NCBI GenBank assembly: GCA_035524315.1
Contig: DATKPD010000008.1
Location: forward strand, 1 to 64,000
DNA: 64,000 bases
Direction: 5' to 3'
Origin: BOG-938 sp035524315
Lineage (GTDB): Bacteria; Pseudomonadota; Alphaproteobacteria; Caulobacterales; Caulobacteraceae
A program made the translations under genes and the position numbers. Below the pieces are notes generated by a model. That model saw nothing but the letters and a program-made list of their open reading frames with translations, was not told where the DNA came from and searched no databases. Shown here piece by piece: positions 35,570 through 43,673 of the stretch (positions are counted from its first letter, which is position 1; every line of letters starts with the position of its first letter).

Positions 35570-37660
35570 GTGAGCCGGTTCGAGCACGTCGATCAGTCCC
35601 TGGCCTCGGCCAACCGCAAGGTGGGACTCGCGCCCAAGGTCATCGGCGCGAGCGTGCTGGTGCTCGCACTGCTGATATTGCTGGTGCTGTCGAACGAGAA
35701 CTGGAATTTCCTGCGGGGCCCGATCGGCAACTACGCCTCGGCGCGCATGGGCCGGACCGTGCGCATCGACGGCGATCTGCGCGCGCATCTGCTGTCATGG
35801 ACTCCGGAGATCGATGTCGGCGGTCTCAAGATCGGCAAGCCCGCCTGGGCCGGGGCCGGCGACATGGCCGACCTGGGTTTCGGGCGCATCAAGGTGCGGC
35901 TTCTGCCGCTGTTTCTGCTGCGTCTCGAACTGCCGTTGGTGGAGCTCAAAGCGCTCAAGCTCGACCTTTTGAGCGACCAGGCCGGCCGCAACACCTGGAC
36001 CCTGGACTCCAGCAAGGCGGGCCAGCCGATCAAGCTGCCGCCGATCAACCAGTTCCTGATCGAGGACGGTCAGGTGCATCTGGTCGACCAGAAGCGGCGC
36101 CTCACCTTCGACGCCGCCGTGCAGGCCAGCGAAAAGCCGGTCTCGGCGGGCGGCAAGGGCTTCAGCCTTGACGGCAAGGGCAAGCTCAACAGCGACGCCT
36201 TCACCCTGGTCGCCGCGGGCGGGCCGCTGATCGCGGTCAAGCGCACCCAGCCCTACCCATTCCATCTGGATATCCGCGACGGCACGACGCATATCGCCGC
36301 GGACGGCGAGGTCGCCCATCCCTTCGATATGAGCGCGGTGGGCGGGACCTTGGCCGTGAACGGACCGAACCTTGCCCGCCTTTACGATCTCACTGGCATC
36401 AGCCTGCCGGCCAGCCCCGCCTACAACCTGTCCGCCAAGTTCCAGCGCAGCGGCGCCCACTTCGCCCTGAACGGCATCAGCGGATCCATCGGCCAGTCGG
36501 ACATGGAGGGTGCGCTGGCCGTGGACACCGTGTCGGGTCGGCGCAAGCTGACCGCCGACCTCGCATCGCGCAAACTGAACTTCCCCGACCTTCTGGCCAT
36601 CATCGGCGGCCCCGCACAGCGCAAGGCGGCCGCACAGGCGGCCAACGCCCCGGCCGAGATCAAGCTGCCGATCGGGGCCAAGCCGGCTTCCGCGACGGGG
36701 GCGGCCAAGGCGGTGTTGCCCGACACGCCGCTGCAGACCGCGCGCCTGCGCAGCCTGGACGCCGACGTGTCCTACCGGGCCGATACGATCACGGCCGGGG
36801 TGTTCGCCATGCAACGCGCCAGCCTCAAGCTGACCCTGCGCGAGGGCGTGCTGACGATCGACCCCCTGTCGTTCGATCTGACCCAGGGCCGCCTGTTCGG
36901 CAGCGTGCGGATCGACGCCAGCGGCCCCGTCACGAAGACCGCCGTGGACCTGCGCGCCGCCGACATCGGCCTGCAGCAGGTGATCCATCAGACCAGCGCG
37001 GGACAGCCGGTGGTGCAGGGCAATTGGCAGGCGCGCGCGCGGCTCGTGGGCGTGGGTGACTCGGTGCACAAGGCGGCGGCGGCGGCGGACGGCGAGGTGG
37101 TGTTCGTGATCCCGCGCGGCCAGATGCGCCAGGCGTTCGCCGAGCTGCTGGGCATCAATGTCGGACGGGGCCTGTTCATGCTGCTGTCCAAGGACCCCAA
37201 GCAGACCGACATCCGGTGCGCGGTGGCCCAGTTCGACGTGCACAATGGGTTGATGACCGCCAAGCAGTTCGTGATCGACACCGGCGTGGTGACGGCCACG
37301 GGTTCAGGCGTGATCGATCTGGGGCAGGAGCGGCTGGACCTGAAGATCAAGGGTCAGACCAAGCATCCGGAGCTTCTGCGCATCTGGACGCCGATCGAGG
37401 TCGGCGGGACCTTGTCCAAGCCGACCGTCGGCGTGAGCGCGACAGCCGTCGCCGCCCAGACCGGCATCGCGGTGGGCCTGGGCGCGATCCTGGCCCCGCT
37501 GAGCGCGGTTCTGCCTTTCGTCTCGGCCGGCCTGGCCAAGGACGCGGACTGCCAGGGCCTGGTGACCGACGCCAGGAGCGCCGGCGCACCGGTCAAGGTC
37601 AGCCAGACCACACCGCCGAAGTCGGGCTCAAGCCCGGCTTTGACGGCGGTGCAGCATTGA
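35570..37660 (+). CDS. AsmA family envelope protein
   Basis: 696 residues. One N-terminal membrane helix (ASVLVLALLILLVLS, about 30-45) is followed by a long beta-rich region typical of AsmA-like proteins: GRTVRIDGDL, PEIDVGGLKIGKPAW, and near the C-terminus the AsmA_2 pattern GVIDLGQERLDLKIKGQTK. Such proteins bridge the periplasm and help move phospholipid to the outer membrane. GTG at 35570 has GGAGG nearby; an upstream frame start at 35414 gives an unconserved leader. Confidence 0.88.
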   Translation: MSRFEHVDQSLASANRKVGLAPKVIGASVLVLALLILLVLSNENWNFLRGPIGNYASARMGRTVRIDGDLRAHLLSWTPEIDVGGLKIGKPAWAGAGDMADLGFGRIKVRLLPLFLLRLELPLVELKALKLDLLSDQAGRNTWTLDSSKAGQPIKLPPINQFLIEDGQVHLVDQKRRLTFDAAVQASEKPVSAGGKGFSLDGKGKLNSDAFTLVAAGGPLIAVKRTQPYPFHLDIRDGTTHIAADGEVAHPFDMSAVGGTLAVNGPNLARLYDLTGISLPASPAYNLSAKFQRSGAHFALNGISGSIGQSDMEGALAVDTVSGRRKLTADLASRKLNFPDLLAIIGGPAQRKAAAQAANAPAEIKLPIGAKPASATGAAKAVLPDTPLQTARLRSLDADVSYRADTITAGVFAMQRASLKLTLREGVLTIDPLSFDLTQGRLFGSVRIDASGPVTKTAVDLRAADIGLQQVIHQTSAGQPVVQGNWQARARLVGVGDSVHKAAAAADGEVVFVIPRGQMRQAFAELLGINVGRGLFMLLSKDPKQTDIRCAVAQFDVHNGLMTAKQFVIDTGVVTATGSGVIDLGQERLDLKIKGQTKHPELLRIWTPIEVGGTLSKPTVGVSATAVAAQTGIAVGLGAILAPLSAVLPFVSAGLAKDADCQGLVTDARSAGAPVKVSQTTPPKSGSSPALTAVQH

Positions 37661-37708
37661 ATTTGTTATTTTTATAAGGTCGACGCGAAGACGGCGCGAT
37701 AGGGTCGC

Positions 37709-37819
37709 TTAGAAAACGGCGGACAGGATCGCGGCGGCGGCGGCAGGCAGAGCGGCCAGCAGAAGCACCATCGCGGTGTTGTCGGCGGCGGTTTCGATGC
37801 GTTCGATCAAGCGGTTCAT
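37709..37819 (-). CDS. Very small single-helix membrane protein, 36 residues
   Basis: Reads MNRLIERIETAADNTAMVLL at the start, then an alanine/leucine-rich hydrophobic segment ending AILSAVF. A strong ribosome site AAGGAG precedes the ATG at 37819 with seven-base spacing. The amphipathic charged N-terminus plus one helix is typical of small regulatory membrane proteins. No family is recognised. It lies between the AsmA gene and argD on the opposite strand. Confidence 0.55.
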   Translation of the reverse strand: MNRLIERIETAADNTAMVLLLAALPAAAAAILSAVF

Positions 37820-38112
37820 CGAGAGACTCCTTAATTTTTTACTAACGAGGCCCTGTTACAAACAATATGGCGGCGCTTGCGGCGCCGCCAGTTTACAGGG
37901 AGGAAACTGCCCGGGTCGGGCCACCTTCTTTATATGTTGCGGCGCAGCAGAAAGCAAGCATTTTATTGCAACGCACCATCACGCGCCCGTGATGCGTGAC
38001 AGACCCGCGATTGACAGCGTGTCCGCCAGGCGCGAAAAGCGCGCCTTTCGTCCCCGGCGCCTCTGCGTTCGGGGATATTTTCCTTTCTGGATGTCCTTTT
38101 TTGGAGGCGCCC
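37820..38112 (+). promoter_or_regulatory. argDF upstream region with palindrome and leader hairpins
   Basis: Less GC-rich than its surroundings. It contains a stem GGCGGCGC/GCGCCGCC (37869-37889), a perfect palindrome CATCACG-N4-CGTGATG (37977-37994), a TTGACA (38011-38016), a hairpin AGGCGCG/CGCGCCT (38028-38046), and a second hairpin TCCCCG/CGGGGA (38051-38075) followed by TATTTT. It ends in GGAGG just before the TTG start of argD. The final hairpin plus T run looks like a terminator inside the leader, suggesting attenuation. Confidence 0.5.
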
Positions 38113-39342
38113 TTGACTGGTACCGCCGCATCCCCCGGCCTTTCCGACACCACCCACGTCATGGGCGTCTACAGCCGTGGCGACCTGGGATTCGAACGTG
38201 GCGAGGGCGTGCGCCTGTGGTCGACCAAGGGCGAGGAATATCTGGACTGTGTGGCCGGGATCGCGGTCAACGGCCTGGGGCATTGCCACCCGCGGCTGGT
38301 CAAGGCCATCACCGACCAGGCCAACAAGCTGTGGCATGTGTCCAACATCTACCGCATCCCCGAGCAGGAAGCGCTGGCCGACCGGCTGTGCGCCGCGACC
38401 TTCGCCGACCAGGTGTTCTTCACCAATTCCGGGGCCGAGGCGGTCGAGCTGGCGCTGAAGATCTGCCGGAAATACCACGCGGCCAAGGGCGCGCCCGAGC
38501 GGATCGACGTGATCACCTTCGAGGGCGCCTTCCACGGCCGCACCTATGCGGCGGTCAACGCGGGCGGCTACGCGCCCTATCTCGAGGGCTTCGGTCCGCG
38601 CCTGCCCGGCTATCTGACCGTGCCGTTCGGCGACATGGACGCGCTGAAGGCGGCGATCGGCCCGACGACGGCGGCCATCATGCTGGAACCCGTGCAGGGC
38701 GAGGGCGGCGGGCGTGTGTTCCCAGACGCTGACCTGCGCGAGATGCGCCGGATCTGCGACGAGCAGGACATCCTGCTGGTCTACGACGAGATTCAGTGCG
38801 GCATGGGCCGCACCGGCAAGCTGTTCGCCTATGAATGGTCGGGCGTGGAGCCCGACATGATGACCGTGGCCAAGGCCCTGGGCGGCGGCTTCCCGGTGGG
38901 CGGATGCCTGACCACCGACAAGGTCGGCGACTGCATGACCTTCGGCTCGCACGGCTCCACCTGGGGCGGCAATCCCCTGGCCATGGCCGTGGCGCTCGCC
39001 GCGTTCGACGAGATCGCCAAGCCCGAGACGCTGGAGCATGTGCGCGCCCTGAGCGGCTATTTCCGCCAACAGATCGCGGGGCTCAAGGACCGTTATCCCG
39101 ATGTGATCAGCGACATCCGCGGCCAGGGCCTGCTGATCGGCATCCAGGTTAAGCCCAACAACCGCGACGTGATGATGCTGGCGCGCGACCATCGGCTGTT
39201 GATCGCCGGCGGCGCCGACAACTGCATCCGCCTGCTGCCGGCCCTGATCATGACCACCCAGGAGGCCAGCGAGGCGCTGGAGCGGTTCGAGGCCGTGTGC
39301 CAGGCCGCCCGCGCGCGCCTGAGCGAACAGGCGGCCGTGTGA
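38113..39342 (+). CDS. argD: Acetylornithine/succinyldiaminopimelate aminotransferase
   Basis: About 409 residues, class III PLP aminotransferase in arginine (and lysine) synthesis. Motifs include the PLP phosphate-binding FFTNSGAEAVELALK, LLVYDEIQCGMGRTG, and the Schiff-base Lys in MMTVAKALGGGFPVGG. The TTG at 38113 lies five bases after GGAGG and is preferred; ATG at 38161 (MGVYSRGDLGFERGEG) is an alternative. Its stop overlaps the argF ATG by one base. Confidence 0.93.
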   Translation: MTGTAASPGLSDTTHVMGVYSRGDLGFERGEGVRLWSTKGEEYLDCVAGIAVNGLGHCHPRLVKAITDQANKLWHVSNIYRIPEQEALADRLCAATFADQVFFTNSGAEAVELALKICRKYHAAKGAPERIDVITFEGAFHGRTYAAVNAGGYAPYLEGFGPRLPGYLTVPFGDMDALKAAIGPTTAAIMLEPVQGEGGGRVFPDADLREMRRICDEQDILLVYDEIQCGMGRTGKLFAYEWSGVEPDMMTVAKALGGGFPVGGCLTTDKVGDCMTFGSHGSTWGGNPLAMAVALAAFDEIAKPETLEHVRALSGYFRQQIAGLKDRYPDVISDIRGQGLLIGIQVKPNNRDVMMLARDHRLLIAGGADNCIRLLPALIMTTQEASEALERFEAVCQAARARLSEQAAV

Positions 39343-40268
39343 TGACGCGGCACTTCCTCGACCTGTGGCGGCTGGACCCGGCCAGCCTGCGGGCGATCCT
39401 GGATGAGGCGCGCCGGCGCAAGCACGCGCGTCTCGGCTGGCCCAAGGGCAAGGCGGACGCCGACGCGCCCCTGGCCGGGCGCACCCTGGCCATGATCTTC
39501 CAGAAGAACTCCACGCGCACGCGCTTCTCGTTCGACGCCGCCATGCGCCAGCTGGGCGGCGCCTCGATCATCGCCACCGCCGCCGACATGCAGCTGGGGC
39601 GCGGCGAGACGATCGAGGACACGGCCATGGTCCTGTCGCGCATGGTCGATGCGGTGATGATCCGCGCCAACAGCCACGCCGACGTCGAGGCCTTCGCGGC
39701 GGCCGCTTCGGTGCCGGTGATCAACGGCCTGACCGACAAGAGCCACCCGTGCCAGATCATGGCCGACCTGCTCACCTACGAAGAGCACCGCGGGCCGGTC
39801 GCGGGGCGGCGTTTGGCCTGGATCGGCGACGGCAATAACGTGTGCTCGAGCTTCATCCACGCCTCTGCGGCGTTCGGCTTCGCCCTGACCATCGCCGCGC
39901 CCGAGGCCTATAGCCCCGACGCGGAAGATCTCGCCCGCGCGCGCGCCAGCGGCGCCGAAATCCTCGTGACCGGCGATCCGCGCGAGGCGGCGGCCGGCGC
40001 CGACGCCGTGATCACCGACACCTGGGTGTCGATGGGCGACACGGACGCGCAGGCCCGCCTTCAGGCCCTGCGGCCCTACCAGGTCGACTCGGCGCTGATG
40101 GCCCTGGCCAAGCCCGACGCCCTGTTCTTCCACGATCTGCCCGCGCACCGCGGCGAGGAAGTGACCGCCGAGGTGATCGACGGCCCCCAATCGGTCATCT
40201 GGGACGAGGCGGAAAACCGCATCCACGCGCAAAAAGCCGTGCTGGCCTGGTGCCTGGAAGCGTTCTAG
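39342..40268 (+). CDS. argF: Ornithine carbamoyltransferase
   Basis: 308 residues. It joins carbamoyl phosphate and ornithine to make citrulline. Carbamoyl-phosphate motifs STRTRFSF and HPCQIMADLLT and the WIGDGNNVCSS loop are intact. The ornithine-binding HCLP motif, however, reads HDLPAHRG (Asp in place of Cys near residue 265). ATG at 39342 shares a base with the argD stop (TGATG), so the pair is translationally coupled. The arginine role is strongly supported by context. Confidence 0.93.
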   Translation: MTRHFLDLWRLDPASLRAILDEARRRKHARLGWPKGKADADAPLAGRTLAMIFQKNSTRTRFSFDAAMRQLGGASIIATAADMQLGRGETIEDTAMVLSRMVDAVMIRANSHADVEAFAAAASVPVINGLTDKSHPCQIMADLLTYEEHRGPVAGRRLAWIGDGNNVCSSFIHASAAFGFALTIAAPEAYSPDAEDLARARASGAEILVTGDPREAAAGADAVITDTWVSMGDTDAQARLQALRPYQVDSALMALAKPDALFFHDLPAHRGEEVTAEVIDGPQSVIWDEAENRIHAQKAVLAWCLEAF

Positions 40269-40311
40269 CGGCCGCGCTGGCGCCCATGGGCCTCAGCGCC
40301 TATCTAGGCGC

Positions 40312-41244
40312 GTGAGCAAAATGTCCTCCTCCCCCGAAACGCCCGCCCCCATCGACGGCGACGACGCTATCGCCGTGTTCCAGATCGAAGGCTGGCCCGT
40401 GCGCGGACGCATCGCCCGCCTGTCCGGCGTGGTTGACGACATTCTCAGCCGTCACGCCTATCCCGAACCGGTGGCCAACCTCTTGGGCGAGGCCTGCGTG
40501 CTGGCCGCCCTGGTCGGATCGAGCCTGAAGTTCCAGGGCCGGCTGATCGTGCAGGCCCAGGGCGACGGGCCGGTCGCCTATGTAGTGGCCGACTACGACA
40601 CCGAAGGCAGCCTGCGCGGCTATTGCCGGTTCGACGCCGAGGGCGTGGCCGCTCTCAGCAGCGGCTTCAAGCGCCCCGGCGCCGACGCCCTGCTGGGCAA
40701 GGGCGTGTTCATTATGACCGTCGATCAGGGCCCGGACACCGAGCGCTACCAGGGCGTCACCCCAATCGAGGGCGAGACCCTGGCCCTGTGCGCCGAGCGC
40801 TATTTCGCCCAGTCCGAGCAGACGCCCACCCGGGTGCGTCTGGCCGTGGCAGAGCTGCAGACCGATGCGGGCTTCACCTGGCGCGCCGGCGGCCTGCTGC
40901 TGCAGAACGTGGCCGAGGATCAGGCGCGCGGCCCGACCGCCGACGCGTGGGAGCGGGCCGAGGCTCTGTTCGAGACCCTGGGCGAGGACGAGCTGGTCGA
41001 TCCGACCGTGCCGCCCCAGACCCTGCTGTGGCGACTGTTCCACGAGGATGGGGTGCGGCTGTTCCAGCCCACGCCGCTCAAGGCCTTCTGCCGCTGCTCG
41101 ACCGAGCGTATCGCGGCCGTGCTGGGCTCGTTTTCGGACGAGGAGCGCGCCGACATGGTCGAGGCCGACGGCCTGATCCGCGTCACCTGCGAATACTGCT
41201 CACGCACCTACGAGCTGGAGCCGGGCGAAACTTCGCCCCGCTAA
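40312..41244 (+). CDS. hslO: Redox-regulated chaperone Hsp33
   Basis: 310 residues. The C-terminal zinc-binding switch is visible as FCRCSTERI (CxC) and CEYCSRTYEL (CxxC). The N-terminal holdase part includes LLGEACVLAALVGSSLKFQG. Oxidation releases zinc and activates the holdase. GTG at 40312 or ATG at 40321 may be the start. The order argD-argF-hslO is conserved in alphaproteobacteria. Confidence 0.95.
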   Translation: MSKMSSSPETPAPIDGDDAIAVFQIEGWPVRGRIARLSGVVDDILSRHAYPEPVANLLGEACVLAALVGSSLKFQGRLIVQAQGDGPVAYVVADYDTEGSLRGYCRFDAEGVAALSSGFKRPGADALLGKGVFIMTVDQGPDTERYQGVTPIEGETLALCAERYFAQSEQTPTRVRLAVAELQTDAGFTWRAGGLLLQNVAEDQARGPTADAWERAEALFETLGEDELVDPTVPPQTLLWRLFHEDGVRLFQPTPLKAFCRCSTERIAAVLGSFSDEERADMVEADGLIRVTCEYCSRTYELEPGETSPR

Positions 41245-41273
41245 GCCGTCATCCGCCGAGGTGGATCGGCGAC

Positions 41274-42479
41274 TCAGGCCTGGTCAAGGGCGCGCAGAAC
41301 GTCGCGTTCGAGGTCCGCCGCCCCCTCCAGCCCCACCGACAGGCGCACGCACCCGGCGGTCAGGCCGATGGCCAGCCGATCTTCCTCGGGCGTCGAACGG
41401 TGAGTGGTGGTCCAGGGATGGGTGGCCATGGACTTGGCGTCGCCCAGGTTGTTGGAGATGTCGATCAGCGAGAACGCGTTCAGCACCCGGAACGCCGCGG
41501 CCGCGTCGCCCACGTCGAAGGCCACGATGCTGCTGCCGCCGGTCATCTGCTTGCGGGCGACCTCGTACTGCGGGTGGTCTTTACGCGTGGGATAGAAGGC
41601 GCGCCTGACCTTGGGGTGGTCGGCGATCACGTCGGCCAGCACCGCGGCGGTGGCGCTCTGGGCGCGAACGCGCAGGTCCAGCGTCTCCAGCCCCTTGAGC
41701 AGCACCCAGGCGTTGAAGGCCGACAAGGTCGGGCCAAGATGGCGCAGAGGATCCTTATAGGCCTCCTCGATCAGCTCGGTCTTGCCGAGGATCGCCCCGC
41801 CCATCACCCGGCCGCCGCCGTCGATGTGCTTGGTGGCCGAATAGACCACGATGTCGGCGCCAAGCTCGAGCGGCTTTTGGAAGATCGGCGTGGCGAACAC
41901 GTTGTCGACCACCACCTTGGCTCCGATCTCCTTGGCGATGGCGCACACAGCGGCGATATCGACCATCTCCAGCAAGGGGTTGGCCGGGGTCTCGATCACG
42001 AACAGGGTGGTGTTGGGCCGCACGGCGGCGCGCCAGGCCTCGATGTCGGGCGCCACGAAGCTGGTCTCTACGCCGAAGCGCGGCAGCCACTGCGCCAGGA
42101 TCCAACGGCACGAGCCGAACAGCGCGCGGCCGGCCACCACATGGTCGCCCGCCTTGACCAGGCCCTGGATCGCCATCCCCACCGCCGCCATGCCCGACGC
42201 CGCCGACCGGCACGTCTCGGCCCCTTCCAGCAGCGCCAGGCGCTCCTCGAACATGCGGTTGGTCGGGTTGGCGTAGCGCGAATAGACGAAGCCCGGCTGA
42301 TCGCCCGCGAAGCGGGCGTCGGCCTGCTCGGCGGTGTCGTAGACGAAGCCCTGGGTCAGATAGAGCGCCTCGGCCGTCTCGCCGAACGGCGAACGGTTCA
42401 GACCGCCGCGCACCAGCTTGGTGGCGGTTTCCCACTGGCTGGGATCGCTGGGCTTGGGCGGCTCGGACGGATCGGCCAT
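41274..42479 (-). CDS. metZ: O-succinylhomoserine sulfhydrylase
   Basis: 401 residues, Cys/Met metabolism PLP enzyme forming homocysteine from an activated homoserine and sulfide. PLP Lys is in VYSATKHIDGGGRVMGG near residue 205. SRYANPTNRMFEERLALLEG and GLEGAADLERDVLRAL match MetZ. A ribosome site AAGGAG is seven bases from the ATG at 42479. metX-metW, the upstream step, is at 59.8-61.6 kb. Confidence 0.95.
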   Translation of the reverse strand: MADPSEPPKPSDPSQWETATKLVRGGLNRSPFGETAEALYLTQGFVYDTAEQADARFAGDQPGFVYSRYANPTNRMFEERLALLEGAETCRSAASGMAAVGMAIQGLVKAGDHVVAGRALFGSCRWILAQWLPRFGVETSFVAPDIEAWRAAVRPNTTLFVIETPANPLLEMVDIAAVCAIAKEIGAKVVVDNVFATPIFQKPLELGADIVVYSATKHIDGGGRVMGGAILGKTELIEEAYKDPLRHLGPTLSAFNAWVLLKGLETLDLRVRAQSATAAVLADVIADHPKVRRAFYPTRKDHPQYEVARKQMTGGSSIVAFDVGDAAAAFRVLNAFSLIDISNNLGDAKSMATHPWTTTHRSTPEEDRLAIGLTAGCVRLSVGLEGAADLERDVLRALDQA

Positions 42480-42500
42480 GACGCATCTCCTTGGAGGGCC

Positions 42501-42524
42501 GGCATGAAAGGCGACTTCATCGCC
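42501..42524 (-). promoter_or_regulatory. Small structured element in the metZ leader
   Basis: On the coding strand GGCGA-UGAAG-UCGCC forms a 5-bp hairpin, and its loop can pair with the UUUCA just downstream, giving a pseudoknot. Alternatively ATGAA (42504-42508) pairs with TTCAT (42516-42520). It lies 22-45 bases before the metZ ATG. No known SAM riboswitch consensus is present, so any control role is speculative. Confidence 0.3.
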
Positions 42525-42583
42525 AAGTCAAGGCGGCAAGACTGGTCTGGACAGACTCTGGCCGGGCGGCGAATGTCCTGCCG

Positions 42584-43597
42584 ATGAAATCAACGCCCGG
42601 CATCCTGCCTTCCCAAGCCTTGTCGGCCCTGATCGCCCAGGGCGCCATCGCCGCCCCCGCCCCGTTCGAGCTCGATCAGGTCCAGCCGGCCAGCATCGAT
42701 CTGCGCCTGGGCGAGTATTGCTGGCGCGTGCGCGCCTCGTTCCTGCCGGGCGCCCAGCGCAAGGTGACCGACCGGCTCAAGGACGTGGCCATGCACCGGC
42801 TCGACCTGACCAAGGGCGCGGTGCTGGAAAAGGGCTGCGTCTACATCGCCGAGGTGCAGGAGACCCTGGCCCTGCCGGCCGGCGTTTGCGGGCGCGCCAA
42901 TCCCAAGAGCTCGACCGGCCGGGTCGACGTGTTCGTGCGCCTTCTCACCGACCACAGCCCCGCCTTCGACGACGTGGCCGAGGGCTATACCGGTCCGCTC
43001 TACATCGAGATCGCGCCCCAGACGTTTTCCGTCCTGGTCCGCTCGGGCACGCGGCTCAATCAGCTGCGCCTCAAACAGGGCGATCCGCCCAAGCTCAACA
43101 TCACCAGCGTAGGCGTGGACCTGACCGAACGCCTGGCTGGCTTTCGCGCGCGCCGCCACGCCGGGGTGATCGACCTGGACCTGGAAGACGGCCACGACCC
43201 GCGCGATTTCTGGGAGCCGCTGGAGCCGCGCCACGGCGAGCTGCTGCTCGACCCCGGCGAGTTCTACATCCTGGCCTCCAAGCAGGCCGTCGAGATCCCC
43301 GTGCTGCAGGCGGCCGAGATGACGCCGATCGACCCGTCGGTCGGCGAGTTCCGCGTGCACTACGCCGGCTTCTTCGATCCGGGCTTCGGCACGGCGGAGG
43401 CCGCGGGCCAGGGCTCGCGCGGGGTGCTGGAGGTGCGCAGCCATGAGACGCCGTTCCTGCTGGAGGACGGCCAAACCGTGGCCCGGCTGGTGTTCGAGCC
43501 CCTGACCGAGCGGCCCGAGCGCCTCTACGGCCAGGACGGCTCGCACTATCAGCGCCAGGGGCTGAAGCTGTCCAAGCACTTCAAGCCTTGGCGCTGA
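42584..43597 (+). CDS. dCTP deaminase-family protein (two-domain DCD type)
   Basis: 337 residues. ATG at 42584 gives MKSTPGILPSQALSALI. The dCTP deaminase/dUTPase fold appears twice, with VQPASIDLRLGEYCWRV and CGRANPKSSTGRVDVFVRL in the first half, and EFRVHYAGFFDPGFGT and QTVARLVFEPL in the second. This enlarged form is known in alphaproteobacteria as 2'-deoxycytidine 5'-triphosphate deaminase and supplies dUMP for thymidylate synthesis. Divergent from metZ. Confidence 0.87.
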   Translation: MKSTPGILPSQALSALIAQGAIAAPAPFELDQVQPASIDLRLGEYCWRVRASFLPGAQRKVTDRLKDVAMHRLDLTKGAVLEKGCVYIAEVQETLALPAGVCGRANPKSSTGRVDVFVRLLTDHSPAFDDVAEGYTGPLYIEIAPQTFSVLVRSGTRLNQLRLKQGDPPKLNITSVGVDLTERLAGFRARRHAGVIDLDLEDGHDPRDFWEPLEPRHGELLLDPGEFYILASKQAVEIPVLQAAEMTPIDPSVGEFRVHYAGFFDPGFGTAEAAGQGSRGVLEVRSHETPFLLEDGQTVARLVFEPLTERPERLYGQDGSHYQRQGLKLSKHFKPWR

Positions 43598-43673
43598 TCA
43601 CAAACTGCGCTGAGCGGCCGTAGGGGCCCGCGCGGCCATTGCGCCGGGCGTGGCCGCTGGCTACCAATTCGCC

